Assembly (NCBI RefSeq): GCF_002117445.1 | Contig: NZ_CP019937.1 | Location: 1,241,501 to 1,305,500, forward strand | Direction of reading: 5' to 3' | DNA from: Ketogulonicigenium robustum | GTDB lineage: Bacteria; Pseudomonadota; Alphaproteobacteria; Rhodobacterales; Rhodobacteraceae | Length of the DNA: 64,000 bases | Shown: positions 26,025 to 37,251 of the stretch, piece by piece | Layout: the number at the start of each line of letters is the position of its first letter | How positions within the stretch are numbered: the first letter of the stretch is position 1 | The notes under the pieces: model-generated | The model's database searches: none | Told to the model about the DNA's origin: nothing | The model's input: only the letters and a program-made list of their open reading frames with translations | Position numbers and translations under genes: made by a program

Positions 26025-27161
26025 ATGCAGATTGCGGTTGTGATTGTGGCGGCCGGTCGTGGGACGCGCGCTGGTGGCGGAACGCCCAAACAGTGGCGCA
26101 TGCTCGAGGCGCAACCCGTTCTGGCCCATACCCTCGCACTATTCCAAAGCGACCCGCGCATCGCGCAGATTGCGCTGGTCATTCACCCCGAGGACAGCGA
26201 CTACCTGACCGCCGTAAACCAGCACAAGCTGGTGCTGGCCGTGGGCGGCGCGACGCGGCGCGACAGTGTGCTAGCGGGGCTTCACGCCTTATCGGGCACG
26301 CGGCCGACGCATGTGTTGATCCATGACGCCGCCCGCCCGCTGACGCCACAACCGGTGATCGACGGCGTGATCGCGGCGCTTGACCACCACGCTGGCGCCG
26401 CCCCTGCACTGCCGCTGATCGATGCGCTGTGGCGTGGCGAAAATGGGCTGGTTACAGGTACGCCCGCGCGCGACGGGCTGCTGCGCGCCCAAACGCCGCA
26501 AGGCTTCGCCTATGATGCAATCCTTGCCGCGCATCTTGCAGCAGTCGGTGATGCGGCGGACGATGTGGCGATAGCCCTCGCCCACGGGCTTGACGTTGCC
26601 ATTACGGCGGGCGACGAGCGCAACCTGAAACTGACAACGCCGGACGACTTTACACGTGCGGCCCGCATTCTGAGAGAGACGATGGATATCCGCACTGGAA
26701 ACGGCTTTGACGTTCACGCCTTCGGCCCCGGCCAGTCGGTTTGGCTGTGCGGGGTCGAGGTGCCGCATAGCCACGGCCTTGTGGGTCATTCCGACGCCGA
26801 TGTCGGCATGCACGCAGTCACCGACGCGATTTATGGCGCGCTGGCGGCAGGCGACATCGGGCAGCATTTCCCGCCCAGCGATCCGCAGTGGAAAGGCGCA
26901 GCTAGCCATATTTTCCTAGAACACGCCTGCGCCTTGGCGCATACGCGCGGCTTTAGCATAACGCATATTGACTGCACGCTGATCTGCGAATTCCCCAAAG
27001 TCGGCCCCCACGCCAGCGCCATGCGCGCCGCGATGGCGGCGATTATGGGGCTGGATGAAGACCGCGTCAGCGTTAAAGCCACCACATCTGAACGACTGGG
27101 CTTTACCGGTCGGGGCGAAGGTATCGCCGCAATCGCAACCGCCACATTGGTGAAAGCATGA
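26025..27161 (+). CDS. ispDF: Bifunctional IspD/IspF enzyme of the MEP isoprenoid pathway
   Basis: This 378-residue fusion carries two MEP-pathway activities. The IspD half (about 1-220) has [20 protein letters not shown] (CTP binding) and LIHDAARPL. The IspF half (from about 225) has [12 protein letters not shown] and [18 protein letters not shown] (zinc ligands) and [16 protein letters not shown]. It makes CDP-methylerythritol and the cyclic diphosphate, steps toward isoprenoids and quinones. The ATG at 26025, with GAGG upstream, fits the family start better than the in-frame start at 25995. It diverges from dusB and overlaps pgpA by ATGA. Confidence 0.95.
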   Translation: MQIAVVIVAAGRGTRAGGGTPKQWRMLEAQPVLAHTLALFQSDPRIAQIALVIHPEDSDYLTAVNQHKLVLAVGGATRRDSVLAGLHALSGTRPTHVLIHDAARPLTPQPVIDGVIAALDHHAGAAPALPLIDALWRGENGLVTGTPARDGLLRAQTPQGFAYDAILAAHLAAVGDAADDVAIALAHGLDVAITAGDERNLKLTTPDDFTRAARILRETMDIRTGNGFDVHAFGPGQSVWLCGVEVPHSHGLVGHSDADVGMHAVTDAIYGALAAGDIGQHFPPSDPQWKGAASHIFLEHACALAHTRGFSITHIDCTLICEFPKVGPHASAMRAAMAAIMGLDEDRVSVKATTSERLGFTGRGEGIAAIATATLVKA

Positions 27162-27661
27162 CACGTTTTATTTCGACCGTTTTCTATATCGGCCTGCTGA
27201 AACCCGCGCCTGGCACGTGGGGTTCTGCGCTGGCTGTGATTCTTGCATGGCTGCTATGGCAGATGGGCGGGCTGTGGCTAGTGCTGGCCGCGACTGTGGT
27301 GGTGTTTTTCATCGGTCTGTGGGCGTCGCAGCGCGAAATCGCATCAACCGGCATCAAAGACCCCGGCTACATTGTCATCGACGAAGTCGTCGGCCAGTGG
27401 ATTGCCCTCTGGCCCGTTTTTGTTGGCGGGCACATGATGGCGCGCGTGATTGATGGCAACATTCTGAGAATGTGGCCGGGTTTTGTGGCGGCCTTCGTGC
27501 TGTTCCGCTTGTTCGACATCTGGAAGCCGGGCCCGATCGGCTGGGCCGACCGCCGCGGCGATGCGCTGGGACTGATGCTGGATGATGTTATTGCTGGCGT
27601 CTTCGCTGCGCTTTGCGCGATCGTTCTGGCGGGCGTGTCGCACGGGCTGATGGGCCGGTGA
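27158..27661 (+). CDS. pgpA: Phosphatidylglycerophosphatase A
   Basis: This 167-residue inner-membrane enzyme dephosphorylates phosphatidylglycerol phosphate to phosphatidylglycerol. It has the family's [20 protein letters not shown] near the N-terminus, the acidic motif [14 protein letters not shown], and [20 protein letters not shown]. About four membrane segments are visible. It overlaps the ispDF stop by four bases and its own stop overlaps the GTG of pncC, so the three genes form one operon in the order usual for alphaproteobacteria. Confidence 0.93.
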   Translation: MTRFISTVFYIGLLKPAPGTWGSALAVILAWLLWQMGGLWLVLAATVVVFFIGLWASQREIASTGIKDPGYIVIDEVVGQWIALWPVFVGGHMMARVIDGNILRMWPGFVAAFVLFRLFDIWKPGPIGWADRRGDALGLMLDDVIAGVFAALCAIVLAGVSHGLMGR

Positions 27662-28134
27662 CGCTGGCGGCCGACCTGCTGGCCCGCGCCCGCGATGCGG
27701 GCGTGATGGTGGCCACCGCCGAAAGCTGCACCGGCGGCATGGTGGCGGCGGCCATCACCGATGTTGCCGGATCGTCCGCTATCTTCGACCGCGGCTTTGT
27801 CACCTACACCAATGCCGCCAAAATCGCCATGCTGGGCGTTTCGCCTGAAACGCTGGCTACCCATGGCGCGGTGTCCGAGGACGTCGCCGCGCAGATGGCG
27901 ACGGGCGCCCTCGCCCATTCGCAGGCCATCTTCGCCGTGTCCACCACCGGCATCGCCGGGCCCGGCGGATCAGAACATAAACCCGAAGGCCGTGTCTGTT
28001 TTGGCATCGCCGGCCCGCGCGGGTGCCACACCGAAACTGTCGAATTCGGCGCCATCGGCCGCGACGCCGTGCGCCGCGCAGCCACCCAGCACGCGCTGTC
28101 GCTGATGCTGGATGCCATCACCGCGTCACGCTAA
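27658..28134 (+). CDS. pncC: Nicotinamide-nucleotide amidohydrolase PncC (CinA C-terminal domain type)
   Basis: This 158-residue, single-domain CinA_C protein contains VATAESCTGGMVAAAITDVA, RGFVTYTNAAKIAMLGV and STTGIAGPGGSEHKPEGRVC, the family's catalytic and substrate-binding motifs. It deamidates nicotinamide mononucleotide to nicotinate mononucleotide in pyridine nucleotide recycling. The MoCF domain of full CinA is absent, as in E. coli YgaD-type proteins. I use the GTG at 27658, which overlaps the pgpA stop; an ATG-less upstream extension into pgpA is unlikely. Confidence 0.9.
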   Translation: MTLAADLLARARDAGVMVATAESCTGGMVAAAITDVAGSSAIFDRGFVTYTNAAKIAMLGVSPETLATHGAVSEDVAAQMATGALAHSQAIFAVSTTGIAGPGGSEHKPEGRVCFGIAGPRGCHTETVEFGAIGRDAVRRAATQHALSLMLDAITASR

Positions 28135-28157
28135 ATTAGGTGCGATTGCAGCCGTAA

Positions 28158-28178
28158 GGGGAAATTCGGCCTTTCCCC
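28158..28178 (+). terminator. Hairpin between pncC and guaB
   Basis: GGGGAAA and TTTCCCC are exact 7-base reverse complements around a 7-base loop, 23 bases after the pncC stop. It is followed by C and not by a U-run, so it may be a weak terminator or a leader structure of guaB. Confidence 0.4.
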
Positions 28179-28199
28179 CATGCCCGATCCGTGCAATAG

Positions 28200-29686
<1,487 letters not shown>

Positions 29687-29687
<1 letters not shown>

Positions 29688-30865
29688 TGACACCTTCCGC
29701 ACGGATCAGTGCCGCAATCGCGGTGCTCGATATGATTTTGGCAGGCGAGCCTGCCGAGCGCGCCCTGATTACTTGGGCGCGCGGAAACCGCTATGCGGGG
29801 TCCGGTGATCGGTCGGCCGTGCGGGATCTGGTCTATGATGCGCTGCGCAAGCGCGGCAGTTACGCTTATCTTGGCGGCGCCCTTAACGGGCGCGGGCTAA
29901 TGATCGGCGCGCTGCGGGCGGCGGGGCAAGACCCCGCCACCTTATTTACCGGCGCAACCTATGCGCCGCCTACCCTGAGTGCCGACGAACTGGCGGCCCC
30001 GACCACCCTGCCCGACAGCGGCCCCGCCCGCTGGAATATGCCCGAGGACATGATAGCGGCTTTCACGCAGTCGTTGGGCGCGGACGCCCCCGCTGCGATG
30101 GACGTGCTGTCGCAGCGCGCCGACGTACACCTACGCGTCAACACGAAACGCGCGACGCGCGAAGCTGTGCAGACCTCTCTGGCAGCCGAGGGGATCGAAA
30201 CAGCCCTGCATCCGCAGGTCGAAACAGCCCTGATCGCCACGAAAAACGCTCGCCGCATACAAACCGCGCAGGCTTACACCCAAGGGTTGGTCGAGTTGCA
30301 GGATGCCGCATCACAAGCAGCGATTTTACGGTTGCCCCTGCAAGACGGCATGCGCGTGCTGGACTATTGCGCCGGTGGCGGCGGCAAGGCGCTGGCGATG
30401 GCGGCCCGCGCCAAGCTGCAGGTGTTTGCGCATGACGCTGCCCCCCAGCGCATGAACGACATCCCTGCTCGCGCCGCGCGTGCAGGCGTCAAGATCGAAC
30501 GGCTGTCCGGTGCCGAGATCGCTAAGGCAGCGCCATATGATCTGGTCTTGGTCGATGCCCCCTGTTCGGGCAGCGGGACGTGGCGGCGCACCCCCGATGC
30601 GAAGTGGCGTTTCGGCATCAGTCAGGTCGAAAATTTGGTCACGCTGCAGGGTCAAATCCTGTTTAAAGCCGCACAATTGGTCGCACGTGGCGGGATATTG
30701 GCTTATGCGACATGTTCGGTGCTACGCGACGAGAACGAGGCGCAAGTGGCCCGTTTTCTGGAAGATGTACCGCAATTTCGACAAATCGACACCCTCGGGC
30801 TGCGGCCGCAGGCGGAATGGGACGGGTTCTTCCTGGCGGTTCTAGTGCGATCGGAAACTACCTGA
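29687..30865 (+). CDS. rsmB: RsmB/NOP-family 16S rRNA m5C methyltransferase
   Basis: This 392-residue SAM-dependent RNA cytosine-C5 methyltransferase has a NusB-like N-terminal domain (AIAVLDMILAGEPAERALITW), a PUA-like linker and a Rossmann methyltransferase core. SAM is bound around VLDYCAGGGGKALAMAA, the two conserved cysteines are in LVDAPCSGSGTWRRTPDAKW and YATCSVLRDENEAQ. It is probably translationally coupled to guaB because the ATG overlaps the guaB stop. The precise target cytosine is assumed from the family. Confidence 0.88.
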
Positions 30866-30899
30866 TGCGCTAACGCGCCATCTACAAACTTGTTGACTT

Positions 30900-30958
30900 A
30901 CTATGCTTTCAACGCAAATCACTTGCCTCGCAACATTTGATTTGCAGGGAAGCATAGT
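30900..30958 (+). promoter_or_regulatory. Two-tier leader hairpin enclosing the ribosome-binding site of the 30959 gene
   Basis: The outer arms ACTATGCTT (30900-30908) and AAGCATAGT (30950-30958) pair perfectly over nine bases. The inner arms GCAAATCA (30914-30921) and TGATTTGC (30938-30945) pair over eight, around a 16-base loop. The Shine-Dalgarno-like AGGGA begins in the internal loop at 30946, and the start codon follows the outer stem without a gap. A translational switch or stabiliser is suggested. Confidence 0.6.
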
Positions 30959-31426
30959 ATGAAAAAGACAATTCTTTCGATGTTCGCCGCGGCCGCAATG
31001 GCCGCATCAGCCACCGCCGCAGCGGCCTGCCCTGACTGGACCGGCCAGCCCCATTTTGGACAAATCCAACTGACCGCCGGCTTCACGCCCGACCCCTACG
31101 TGCGCAATATCACAGCCGGTGGCACGGTCGACCTGGCAAGCTGCGGGTTGAATGCGTCGGGATATGTGACCACGCGCCCCGACTTCGATCTGTACTGGGA
31201 CGGAAATGCGACGTCGCTGACGATCGCTGTAGAATCGAACGCCGACGGCGTTTTGCTGATCTCGGCGCCCGATGGCACCTGGCACTACAATGACGACTAC
31301 CGCGGCACCAATCCTGCTGTGACGTTCAACAACCCGCAGCCTGGCCTTTACGATATCTGGATCGGCACTTATGACGGCTCGCGCCGCAATCCGGGCCGCC
31401 TGATCATCACTGAACTGGGCTATTAA
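30959..31426 (+). CDS. Small secreted protein of unknown function
   Basis: This 155-residue protein has a clear signal peptide (KKTILSMFAAAAMAASATAA, cleavage near AAA-C). The mature part is compact and rich in beta strands, with repeated Trp, Tyr and Gly (DFDLYWDGNATSLTIAVESN, LLISAPDGTWHYNDDYRG, GLYDIWIGTYDG). That layout resembles the C-terminal pre-peptidase (PPC-like) beta-sandwich of secreted proteases, here as a free-standing protein. Only one or two cysteines remain after cleavage. Location is periplasmic or extracellular; function is unknown. It has its own leader hairpin and stands apart from rsmB and cckA. Confidence 0.8.
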   Translation: MKKTILSMFAAAAMAASATAAAACPDWTGQPHFGQIQLTAGFTPDPYVRNITAGGTVDLASCGLNASGYVTTRPDFDLYWDGNATSLTIAVESNADGVLLISAPDGTWHYNDDYRGTNPAVTFNNPQPGLYDIWIGTYDGSRRNPGRLIITELGY

Positions 31427-31442
31427 ACCTTACCCGCGTTTT

Positions 31443-31458
31443 AAGGGTATTTACCCTT
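31443..31458 (+). terminator. Weak hairpin after the secreted-protein gene
   Basis: AAGGGT and ACCCTT form a 6-base stem with a 4-base loop followed by TTGTTAT. The short stem makes this a low-confidence terminator. Confidence 0.3.
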
Positions 31459-31514
31459 TGTTATCCTTGTTAGGTCATAGACCAATAACAGTAGGATCAA
31501 TGGGTGGAGGCAAG

Positions 31515-33371
31515 ATGGGTGCTGGCGAAAGGAATTTGACGGCAACCGCAGACCCTGCCGAAGCGGTATTTATCCTAACGCGACGCAGCGGGCGGCTGAT
31601 TGCGGCCTCGCCCGCTGCGATGGGTTGGTTGCATCTGCCCAAAGGAAGCCTGTCGCATCTGTCGATCGTTGACGCGCTGATTCTACGCCTGCCCGACACC
31701 CACGATGAGCTGCGCCGCATTCTGGACCGCGCCGCCACCTTGCGCGGCGGCGAGAGCATTTGGCACCGCAGCCTCCGCGTTACGCGGCTGCCGTTCGGTC
31801 GGTTGGAATGGTCTGTGCTGCCCCAACCGGCGCATACCACCGCGCCGTCGCAACCGTCCGCCAGCATTGACCGCTGGCAAGTTGCGCAAGGCCTGCCGGT
31901 GCCACTGCTGCTGATCGATTTGTCCGGCCAAATCCAAGCCGCGAACAGCGCCGCGACGACGCTGCTGGGGCAAGACATTCCCAGTGGCACAGCCACATCC
32001 GACGTGTTCGAGGGCCTAGGCCGCCCCATGCTGGACTGGCTGCGCGAGGTGCACGAGGGGCGCGCCCTGTCTTATGTCGAATTTCTGAAAAGCGTACGCG
32101 AGGATCGCTTTTTCCAAGTCCGCCTCAGCGATGATCGTAGCATACTGCCCGAAGGTGTGCTGGCGATACTTGAGGACGTGACCGAGCTGAAGCTGCTGGA
32201 GGAGCAGTTCTTACAAAGCCAAAAAATGCAGGCAGTCGGCCAATTGGCGGGCGGCATTGCGCATGATTTCAATAACTTGCTGACAGCAATTTCGGGGCAC
32301 TGTGACCTGCTGTTATTGCGGCATGACCGCCACGACACCAGCTACGCCGACCTGATGCAGATCCACCACAATGCCAACCGCGCCGCAGCGTTGGTGCGGC
32401 AGTTGCTGGCGTTCTCGCGCAAGCAATCCCTGACGATTGAAAGCGTCGCCCCGGATCAAACCGTCAGCGAGGTCGCCTTCCTGCTACGCACGCTGCTGGG
32501 CGAGCGTGCGCAGCTGGCGCTGCAACACGACGATGCTGTATCGAAAATCCGTGTCGATCGCCGCCAGTTGGAACAGGCACTGGTCAATTTGGCCGTCAAT
32601 GCCCGCGATGCCGCGCCATCGGGCGGGCAAATCACGATCACGACGCGAAACATGACCCTAAGTGCCCCGTTACTGCGCGACCGCGCGCGGGTTCCGATTG
32701 GCGATTATGTGGCGATCACAGTGGAAGATAACGGCACCGGCATCCCGGCGAACATCCTCGACAAGATTTTTGAGCCCTTCTTCACAACGAAGCGCGTCGG
32801 CGAGGGCACGGGGCTTGGGTTATCGATGGTCTATGGCTTTGTGAAACAAAGCGGCGGCTATATTTTCGTTGATTCTGGGCCTGATGCGCGCCCTGCAGGC
32901 GGCACCTGCTTCACCTTAATGTTCCCCGCCGAAGCCGCGCCCGAGGATGACGCGCTGCCACCAAATCCCACAAGCCTGCTAGGCGCGGCGATGCGCCCTA
33001 CAGGCAACCACACCGTTCTGGTGGTCGAGGACGAAGCCCCCGTGCGCGCCTTTGCCAGCCGCGCGCTGCGCCTCAGCGGGTTGGAGGTGCTGGAAGCAGA
33101 TAGCGCCGAAGCCGCGCTAAATCTGCTGCAAGACCCTGATATGCATATAGATTTGATTATTTCCGATGTCATCATGCCTGGCCTGAACGGCCCCGCTTGG
33201 GTGCAGCAGGCACTGGAACATCGCCCTGGCACCCGCGTGATCCTGATCTCGGGGTATGCCGAGGAATCATTTGACGAACATCGCGCAGCGATCCCGAACT
33301 GCACCTTCCTGCCCAAGCCCTTTTCGCTGGCGGGCTTGGTCGAGGCGGTCAATTTGAAGCTGGCGGATTAG
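31515..33371 (+). CDS. cckA: Hybrid sensor histidine kinase CckA
   Basis: This 618-residue hybrid kinase matches CckA, the kinase feeding the ChpT-CtrA pathway. PAS-like segments fill about 10-230, and the H box is [20 protein letters not shown] with phospho-His250. The ATPase has [23 protein letters not shown] and [22 protein letters not shown]-terminal receiver carries Asp551 in [11 protein letters not shown] start at 31515 because GGAGG lies 4 bases upstream; starts at 31458 and 31500 are possible. No membrane helix is visible in any of them, unlike the membrane-bound CckA of Caulobacter. It converges with plsC, overlapping by four bases. Confidence 0.88.
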   Translation: MGAGERNLTATADPAEAVFILTRRSGRLIAASPAAMGWLHLPKGSLSHLSIVDALILRLPDTHDELRRILDRAATLRGGESIWHRSLRVTRLPFGRLEWSVLPQPAHTTAPSQPSASIDRWQVAQGLPVPLLLIDLSGQIQAANSAATTLLGQDIPSGTATSDVFEGLGRPMLDWLREVHEGRALSYVEFLKSVREDRFFQVRLSDDRSILPEGVLAILEDVTELKLLEEQFLQSQKMQAVGQLAGGIAHDFNNLLTAISGHCDLLLLRHDRHDTSYADLMQIHHNANRAAALVRQLLAFSRKQSLTIESVAPDQTVSEVAFLLRTLLGERAQLALQHDDAVSKIRVDRRQLEQALVNLAVNARDAAPSGGQITITTRNMTLSAPLLRDRARVPIGDYVAITVEDNGTGIPANILDKIFEPFFTTKRVGEGTGLGLSMVYGFVKQSGGYIFVDSGPDARPAGGTCFTLMFPAEAAPEDDALPPNPTSLLGAAMRPTGNHTVLVVEDEAPVRAFASRALRLSGLEVLEADSAEAALNLLQDPDMHIDLIISDVIMPGLNGPAWVQQALEHRPGTRVILISGYAEESFDEHRAAIPNCTFLPKPFSLAGLVEAVNLKLAD

Positions 33372-34216
33372 GCCGAAAGCCCTGCGCGCACGGCAGCCTC
33401 GCTTTGTGCGGCAAGGGTCTTGCGATCTGATTGTGCTGTGACCGGCAGCGCGGGCTGAAACAATACGCGGACGCGGCCCTGCCGCTTTTGCGCCAAAACG
33501 GCCAGAAAATGCGCCGCAAACCCCATCGACCCGAACCACCCGTATAACAGAGGATCAGCCCCGACAGGCGCCGCATAGCGGACGCTGACCGGTTGCACGG
33601 CTATCGGTAAGCTCTGTTCGGCCGCGCAGATCGCGGCGAAAAGCGTTGTGCGGAACGGCAGAACGCGCTGGCCGTCGGTCGAGGTTCCCTCGGGGAAAAA
33701 TAGCAGGCGTTGGCCGGCAGCAAAACGGTCGCGCATCATGGCGACCTGTTCCGCGGCCTCGCGCGAGTCGCGCGTGATAAAAACGGTTCCGGTCGCCTTT
33801 GCCAAAGGGCCTATCAGCGGCCAAGTTGCGACCTCGGCTTTGGATACGAATGTCACCGGCGCAGCGGCGCCCAGAACAAAAATATCCAGCCAGCTACTGT
33901 GATTCGCCACGACCGCGCCAGCCTGCGCGCTGTCGGCCCCCACGCGGTCCAGCCCGATCCCCATACAAAACAGCGCCCAGCGACAGCCCTGCTGCTTGAT
34001 CCATAGCGTGACGGTGCGACGCTCGCCCACCAAAGGCCGCTCGACCAGCCGGACGAGGAGGAGGAGGAGCAGCAGCAAGCCAATTCCAATTAGCAGCGGC
34101 ACCGCACGCCGAGCAGCGCGAAAATACCCCCAGCCATCCGGCACGGGAATGTGCGGCTGACGCTCGGGTTGCCATGTCATCGCGGGCGGCGGCGATTTGG
34201 CGTTGTTTTGCCCCAT
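33368..34216 (-). CDS. plsC: 1-acyl-sn-glycerol-3-phosphate acyltransferase (PlsC-type)
   Basis: This 282-residue membrane-anchored acyltransferase transfers a second acyl chain to lysophosphatidic acid. A leucine-rich helix near residues 35-60 (LLIGIGLLLLLLLLVRLV) anchors it. The catalytic HX4D motif is in VVANHSSWLDIFVLGAA, and the glycerol-phosphate motif is RLLFFPEGTSTDGQRVL. I prefer the ATG at 34216, with AAAGGA upstream, to an in-frame start at 34243. Alphaproteobacteria often have several PlsC-like enzymes, including ornithine-lipid acyltransferases (OlsA), so the exact acceptor is uncertain. Confidence 0.87.
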   Translation of the reverse strand: MGQNNAKSPPPAMTWQPERQPHIPVPDGWGYFRAARRAVPLLIGIGLLLLLLLLVRLVERPLVGERRTVTLWIKQQGCRWALFCMGIGLDRVGADSAQAGAVVANHSSWLDIFVLGAAAPVTFVSKAEVATWPLIGPLAKATGTVFITRDSREAAEQVAMMRDRFAAGQRLLFFPEGTSTDGQRVLPFRTTLFAAICAAEQSLPIAVQPVSVRYAAPVGADPLLYGWFGSMGFAAHFLAVLAQKRQGRVRVLFQPALPVTAQSDRKTLAAQSEAAVRAGLSA

Positions 34217-34369
34217 TTTTTTGTCCTTTAGCAGGAAGCACACGCAAGAATATGGGTGTATCGCCTGAATCAGGCTGATTTTGCAGTACCTTATTAATCA
34301 TTTCCCGCAATGCTTTTGGCAAGGCACCGTTTGGTGCGACAGATCAAACCAGCTTGGAAAAGGTCCGAC

Positions 34370-35827
34370 ATGACCAATAGCGCCGCACATGATGCCGACA
34401 TCGAAAATCGCCTGTCATTCATCGATCTGGACAGCGCGGCCCAAGCGCGGCTACGCGCGCTGGCGCAGCCGATTGGCGACGCGATGGGCCCCGCCCTGAC
34501 CGATTTCTATCAAAAGGTGGCGCAAACGCCTAGCCTGCGCCACCATTTCGCCAGTCAGGACAGGCTGAACAGCGCAAAATCCCGGCAGGAATCGCATTGG
34601 AAACGGATTGCGCAGGCTGATTTCGGGCCAGATTACGTATCGGCTGTGCGGCGGATTGGCGCGGTTCACGCCGACATCGGGCTAGAGCCGCGCTGGTACA
34701 TCGGCGGCTACGGCCTTGTTCTGGACCGTATCGTGCGCGATCTGGTCGCCGCGCGCCGCACGTGGACACGCAAAGATCGGGCTGCGCTGGGTGCGGATTT
34801 GTCAGCCGTCATTTGCGCGGCGCTGATCGACATTGACCTGTCTATTACGTGCTATCTCGACAAATTGGATGAAGCGCGCGAGCGATCGGAAACCGCGCAG
34901 AGGACGGCAGCTCAGTCGATTGCGGACGCGCTGGGCAAACTGGCCGAGGGCGACTTGAGCGCGCGGGTCGACCCCGACCTGTCCGAGCGGACACGTTTCA
35001 ACGAGACGATGGAACGCCTCGGCGGCGTCATCGCGGCTGTGGGGCGCGCGACCGAGGCGATCAACGTCGGCTCAACCGAAATCGCAGCCGCTTCCGACGA
35101 TCTGGCGCGGCGCACCGAACAGCAGGCCGCCAGCCTTGAAGAAACCGCCGCGTCGATTGATCAACTGACGACGGCCGTGCAGGATTCCGCTATGCGCGCC
35201 TCGGCAGCCGAAGATATGGCGAACCGCGCGCGGGCTGTAGCCCAAAAAGGCAGCGCGATCATGGACGAGACGCGCTCGGCGATGCAGCAGGTCTCGGCCT
35301 CGGCGGGAGAAATGGGACAGATCATCGGGGTGATCAACGAAATCGCCTTTCAAACCAACTTGCTGGCCCTGAACGCCGGCGTCGAGGCCGCCCGCGCCGG
35401 CGAGGCTGGCCGCGGTTTCGCGGTAGTCGCCGCCGAGGTACGCGCCCTCGCCCAACGCTCGGCCGAGGCCGTTCGCACGATCCAGTCGCTGATTGATCGC
35501 AGCAGCGAACAGACCGAGCGCGGATCACAGCTGGTCGGCGCAACGCACGCGGCCTTGGCCGAGATTGTCGTGATGTTCAACGACATCAACGCGACGGTGT
35601 TCGAAATGGCGGCCTCGGCACAAAAGCAAGCGCTGAGCATATCCGAAGTGAACACCGCAGTGCGTTACCTTGACATGATGACCCAACAAAACGCTGCCAT
35701 GGTCGAGGAGACCAATGCCACAACCAATTCCCTCAATAGCGAGGCAAAAGACTTGGCGGGCTTGATCGCCAGATTTAGCGGTCTGGACGATGGTATCGCC
35801 CAGCCAAGTTATGCGAGAGCAGGCTAG
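34370..35827 (+). CDS. Globin-coupled methyl-accepting chemotaxis protein (soluble aerotaxis-type receptor)
   Basis: This 485-residue receptor has no membrane helix. Residues about 10-165 form a protoglobin domain, with the predicted heme-binding proximal histidine at His100 in the conserved [18 protein letters not shown] linker of about 60 residues resembling HAMP follows, then a signalling domain whose hairpin tip reads [20 protein letters not shown], the CheA/CheW contact. This is the HemAT layout for oxygen sensing. The ATG at 34370 (with AAAGG upstream) is preferred over one at 34310. No other chemotaxis gene is nearby, so the partner kinase must be encoded elsewhere. Confidence 0.92.
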   Translation: MTNSAAHDADIENRLSFIDLDSAAQARLRALAQPIGDAMGPALTDFYQKVAQTPSLRHHFASQDRLNSAKSRQESHWKRIAQADFGPDYVSAVRRIGAVHADIGLEPRWYIGGYGLVLDRIVRDLVAARRTWTRKDRAALGADLSAVICAALIDIDLSITCYLDKLDEARERSETAQRTAAQSIADALGKLAEGDLSARVDPDLSERTRFNETMERLGGVIAAVGRATEAINVGSTEIAAASDDLARRTEQQAASLEETAASIDQLTTAVQDSAMRASAAEDMANRARAVAQKGSAIMDETRSAMQQVSASAGEMGQIIGVINEIAFQTNLLALNAGVEAARAGEAGRGFAVVAAEVRALAQRSAEAVRTIQSLIDRSSEQTERGSQLVGATHAALAEIVVMFNDINATVFEMAASAQKQALSISEVNTAVRYLDMMTQQNAAMVEETNATTNSLNSEAKDLAGLIARFSGLDDGIAQPSYARAG

Positions 35828-35831
35828 CGGC

Positions 35832-36074
35832 CTAACCCTCGGGCGGCCACGTGATGATTTCGACCTGCCGGCAACCGGTTGGGGCCGGCAGATCGGGATA
35901 AGCGGGAATGACCCACTCCCCCGCCGCGTCCTGCTCGGGTATAGCCCAAGACTTGGTTTCGTTGGGGATAGGCGCACCGCGCCGATCTGCAAGGGGTGTA
36001 GCTGCAATATACGCATTGAATGCAAGCGTGTTTGCTGCGGTTATGTGCTGATGAGATCCAATCCAGAACATCAC
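35832..36074 (-). CDS. Small protein of unknown function coupled to a LamG-like protein gene
   Basis: An 80-residue protein whose ATG overlaps the stop of the preceding gene in an ATGA, which supports real translation. It contains PIPNETKSWAIPEQDAAGEW and ends VEIITWPPEG. It is rich in Pro and Trp and has no signal peptide or membrane helix. I do not recognise the family. Small partner proteins of this kind occur beside phage-tail or surface-fibre genes, and the upstream gene fits that class, but this is only an inference. It could also be a chaperone or capping protein. Confidence 0.55.
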   Translation of the reverse strand: MMFWIGSHQHITAANTLAFNAYIAATPLADRRGAPIPNETKSWAIPEQDAAGEWVIPAYPDLPAPTGCRQVEIITWPPEG

Positions 36075-36979
36075 GCGATCCTCGGGCCAAGGGTTTTAAA
36101 GGGGTGGTTTTCGGGCAATAGGGAAGCAATACCGTTGCGGTGAGCGAGAAAACCCTCGATCATCTGTTTGTGCGTCTGGCTGGGATCTGCGGACAACATG
36201 AGCACCTCGAATACATAGCCCACCCAGCTATGCATAGCCGAGGCGCCGCGCCCCAAGACCCAGTTGACGGCCGCGCCTGTGTTTGCAGGCCGCAGTGCGA
36301 CGATGGATTTGGGCAACGGCAACACGACGGGAAAGAACGCGTCTGACCCGTTTTGCGCCGAAAGCGCACCATACCCCCAAGACGCCGTGTGAATGCGCGC
36401 GATGTTTGTCAGGGTGCCGTCGCTGACAAGCGTTGCGTTTCCACTGGGTGTCGCAGCCTCGGCGCCGCTCATGTACTGGGCGACGTAGAACTGGTAGGGC
36501 GCGACAAAGTTGTCGGGCGCGGCCAATCCGCGATTGGTGCTATTGTTGGTGAAATGAACGGCCGGGTAACCGCTTTCATCGGTATATGCGGGTTGGGCCG
36601 ACGCCGTACCCTGCGCAAAATGGCGTTGGCCGATCTGGTCGGGCAGCGACACCACCCTGCCCGAGGCAACCGTCACATCGCGTTTCGGGTCTAACCACAC
36701 TTGCGCCAACCCCGCAGGCAGGTCGCTGGGCAGCCACATTTGGATGATGTTGCTGGCCCCGCAGCGGATCGCAGCGCCTTCAAACTTTTGCGTCATGACC
36801 CAGCTGTTGCCCGTCGCGCCAGCGATCGCCTTGCCATCAGCCGACCACTGCCCACCTATCGTGCACGAATATACCGACCCAGCGTAACCACCGCCGGCCG
36901 TGACGCTGATCTGCGGCTGCGAAACACCCGATGCCGCCAGCGCCGCGACACCGCACAAGCCCAATCCGAAACCGAACAT
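36071..36979 (-). CDS. Secreted LamG-like (concanavalin-fold) surface or phage-fibre-type protein
   Basis: From the ATG at 36979 the protein has 302 residues and begins with a signal-like segment (MFGFGLGLCGVAALAASGVS). The middle holds an Ig-like start and then VWLDPKRDVTVASGRVVSLP, where LamG-type fibre proteins begin their jelly roll. The C-terminus IEGFLAHRNGIASLLPENHP matches the EGYLAHKWGL...LP..HPY signature of many phage and secreted LamG proteins. A longer frame extends to 37117 but lacks a good start. It may be a morphogenetic or adhesion protein; no other phage genes lie nearby. Confidence 0.65.
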   Translation of the reverse strand: MFGFGLGLCGVAALAASGVSQPQISVTAGGGYAGSVYSCTIGGQWSADGKAIAGATGNSWVMTQKFEGAAIRCGASNIIQMWLPSDLPAGLAQVWLDPKRDVTVASGRVVSLPDQIGQRHFAQGTASAQPAYTDESGYPAVHFTNNSTNRGLAAPDNFVAPYQFYVAQYMSGAEAATPSGNATLVSDGTLTNIARIHTASWGYGALSAQNGSDAFFPVVLPLPKSIVALRPANTGAAVNWVLGRGASAMHSWVGYVFEVLMLSADPSQTHKQMIEGFLAHRNGIASLLPENHPFKTLGPRIA

Positions 36980-37251
36980 CACGCGCCCCCCACAGGTTTT
37001 GGCCGTGCAGCATGCCTTTTCTGGCACAAAAACAGGTCGATCAGGTGGCGCATGGGCTGTTCCCTTTCGCTGGGGCGAGACTGAATTTCCCCCTGATACC
37101 CGCATCCGCGTGAACATCCCGCTAGCCCACCGCGCGTTGCGCGATCACTTTCGCGCGCCCGTGCCGCCAATGCTCGTCAGGTCAAGCCGTTTCAACATTG
37201 CAGCTGCCCGCATTCACCCTGATGATGCGTCAACTTTTGACGGAGCCTGAT

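Noticed and set aside
35832-37117. A prophage or gene-transfer-agent cluster around the LamG-like gene
   Set aside because: No capsid, portal, terminase or lysis gene is present on either side.
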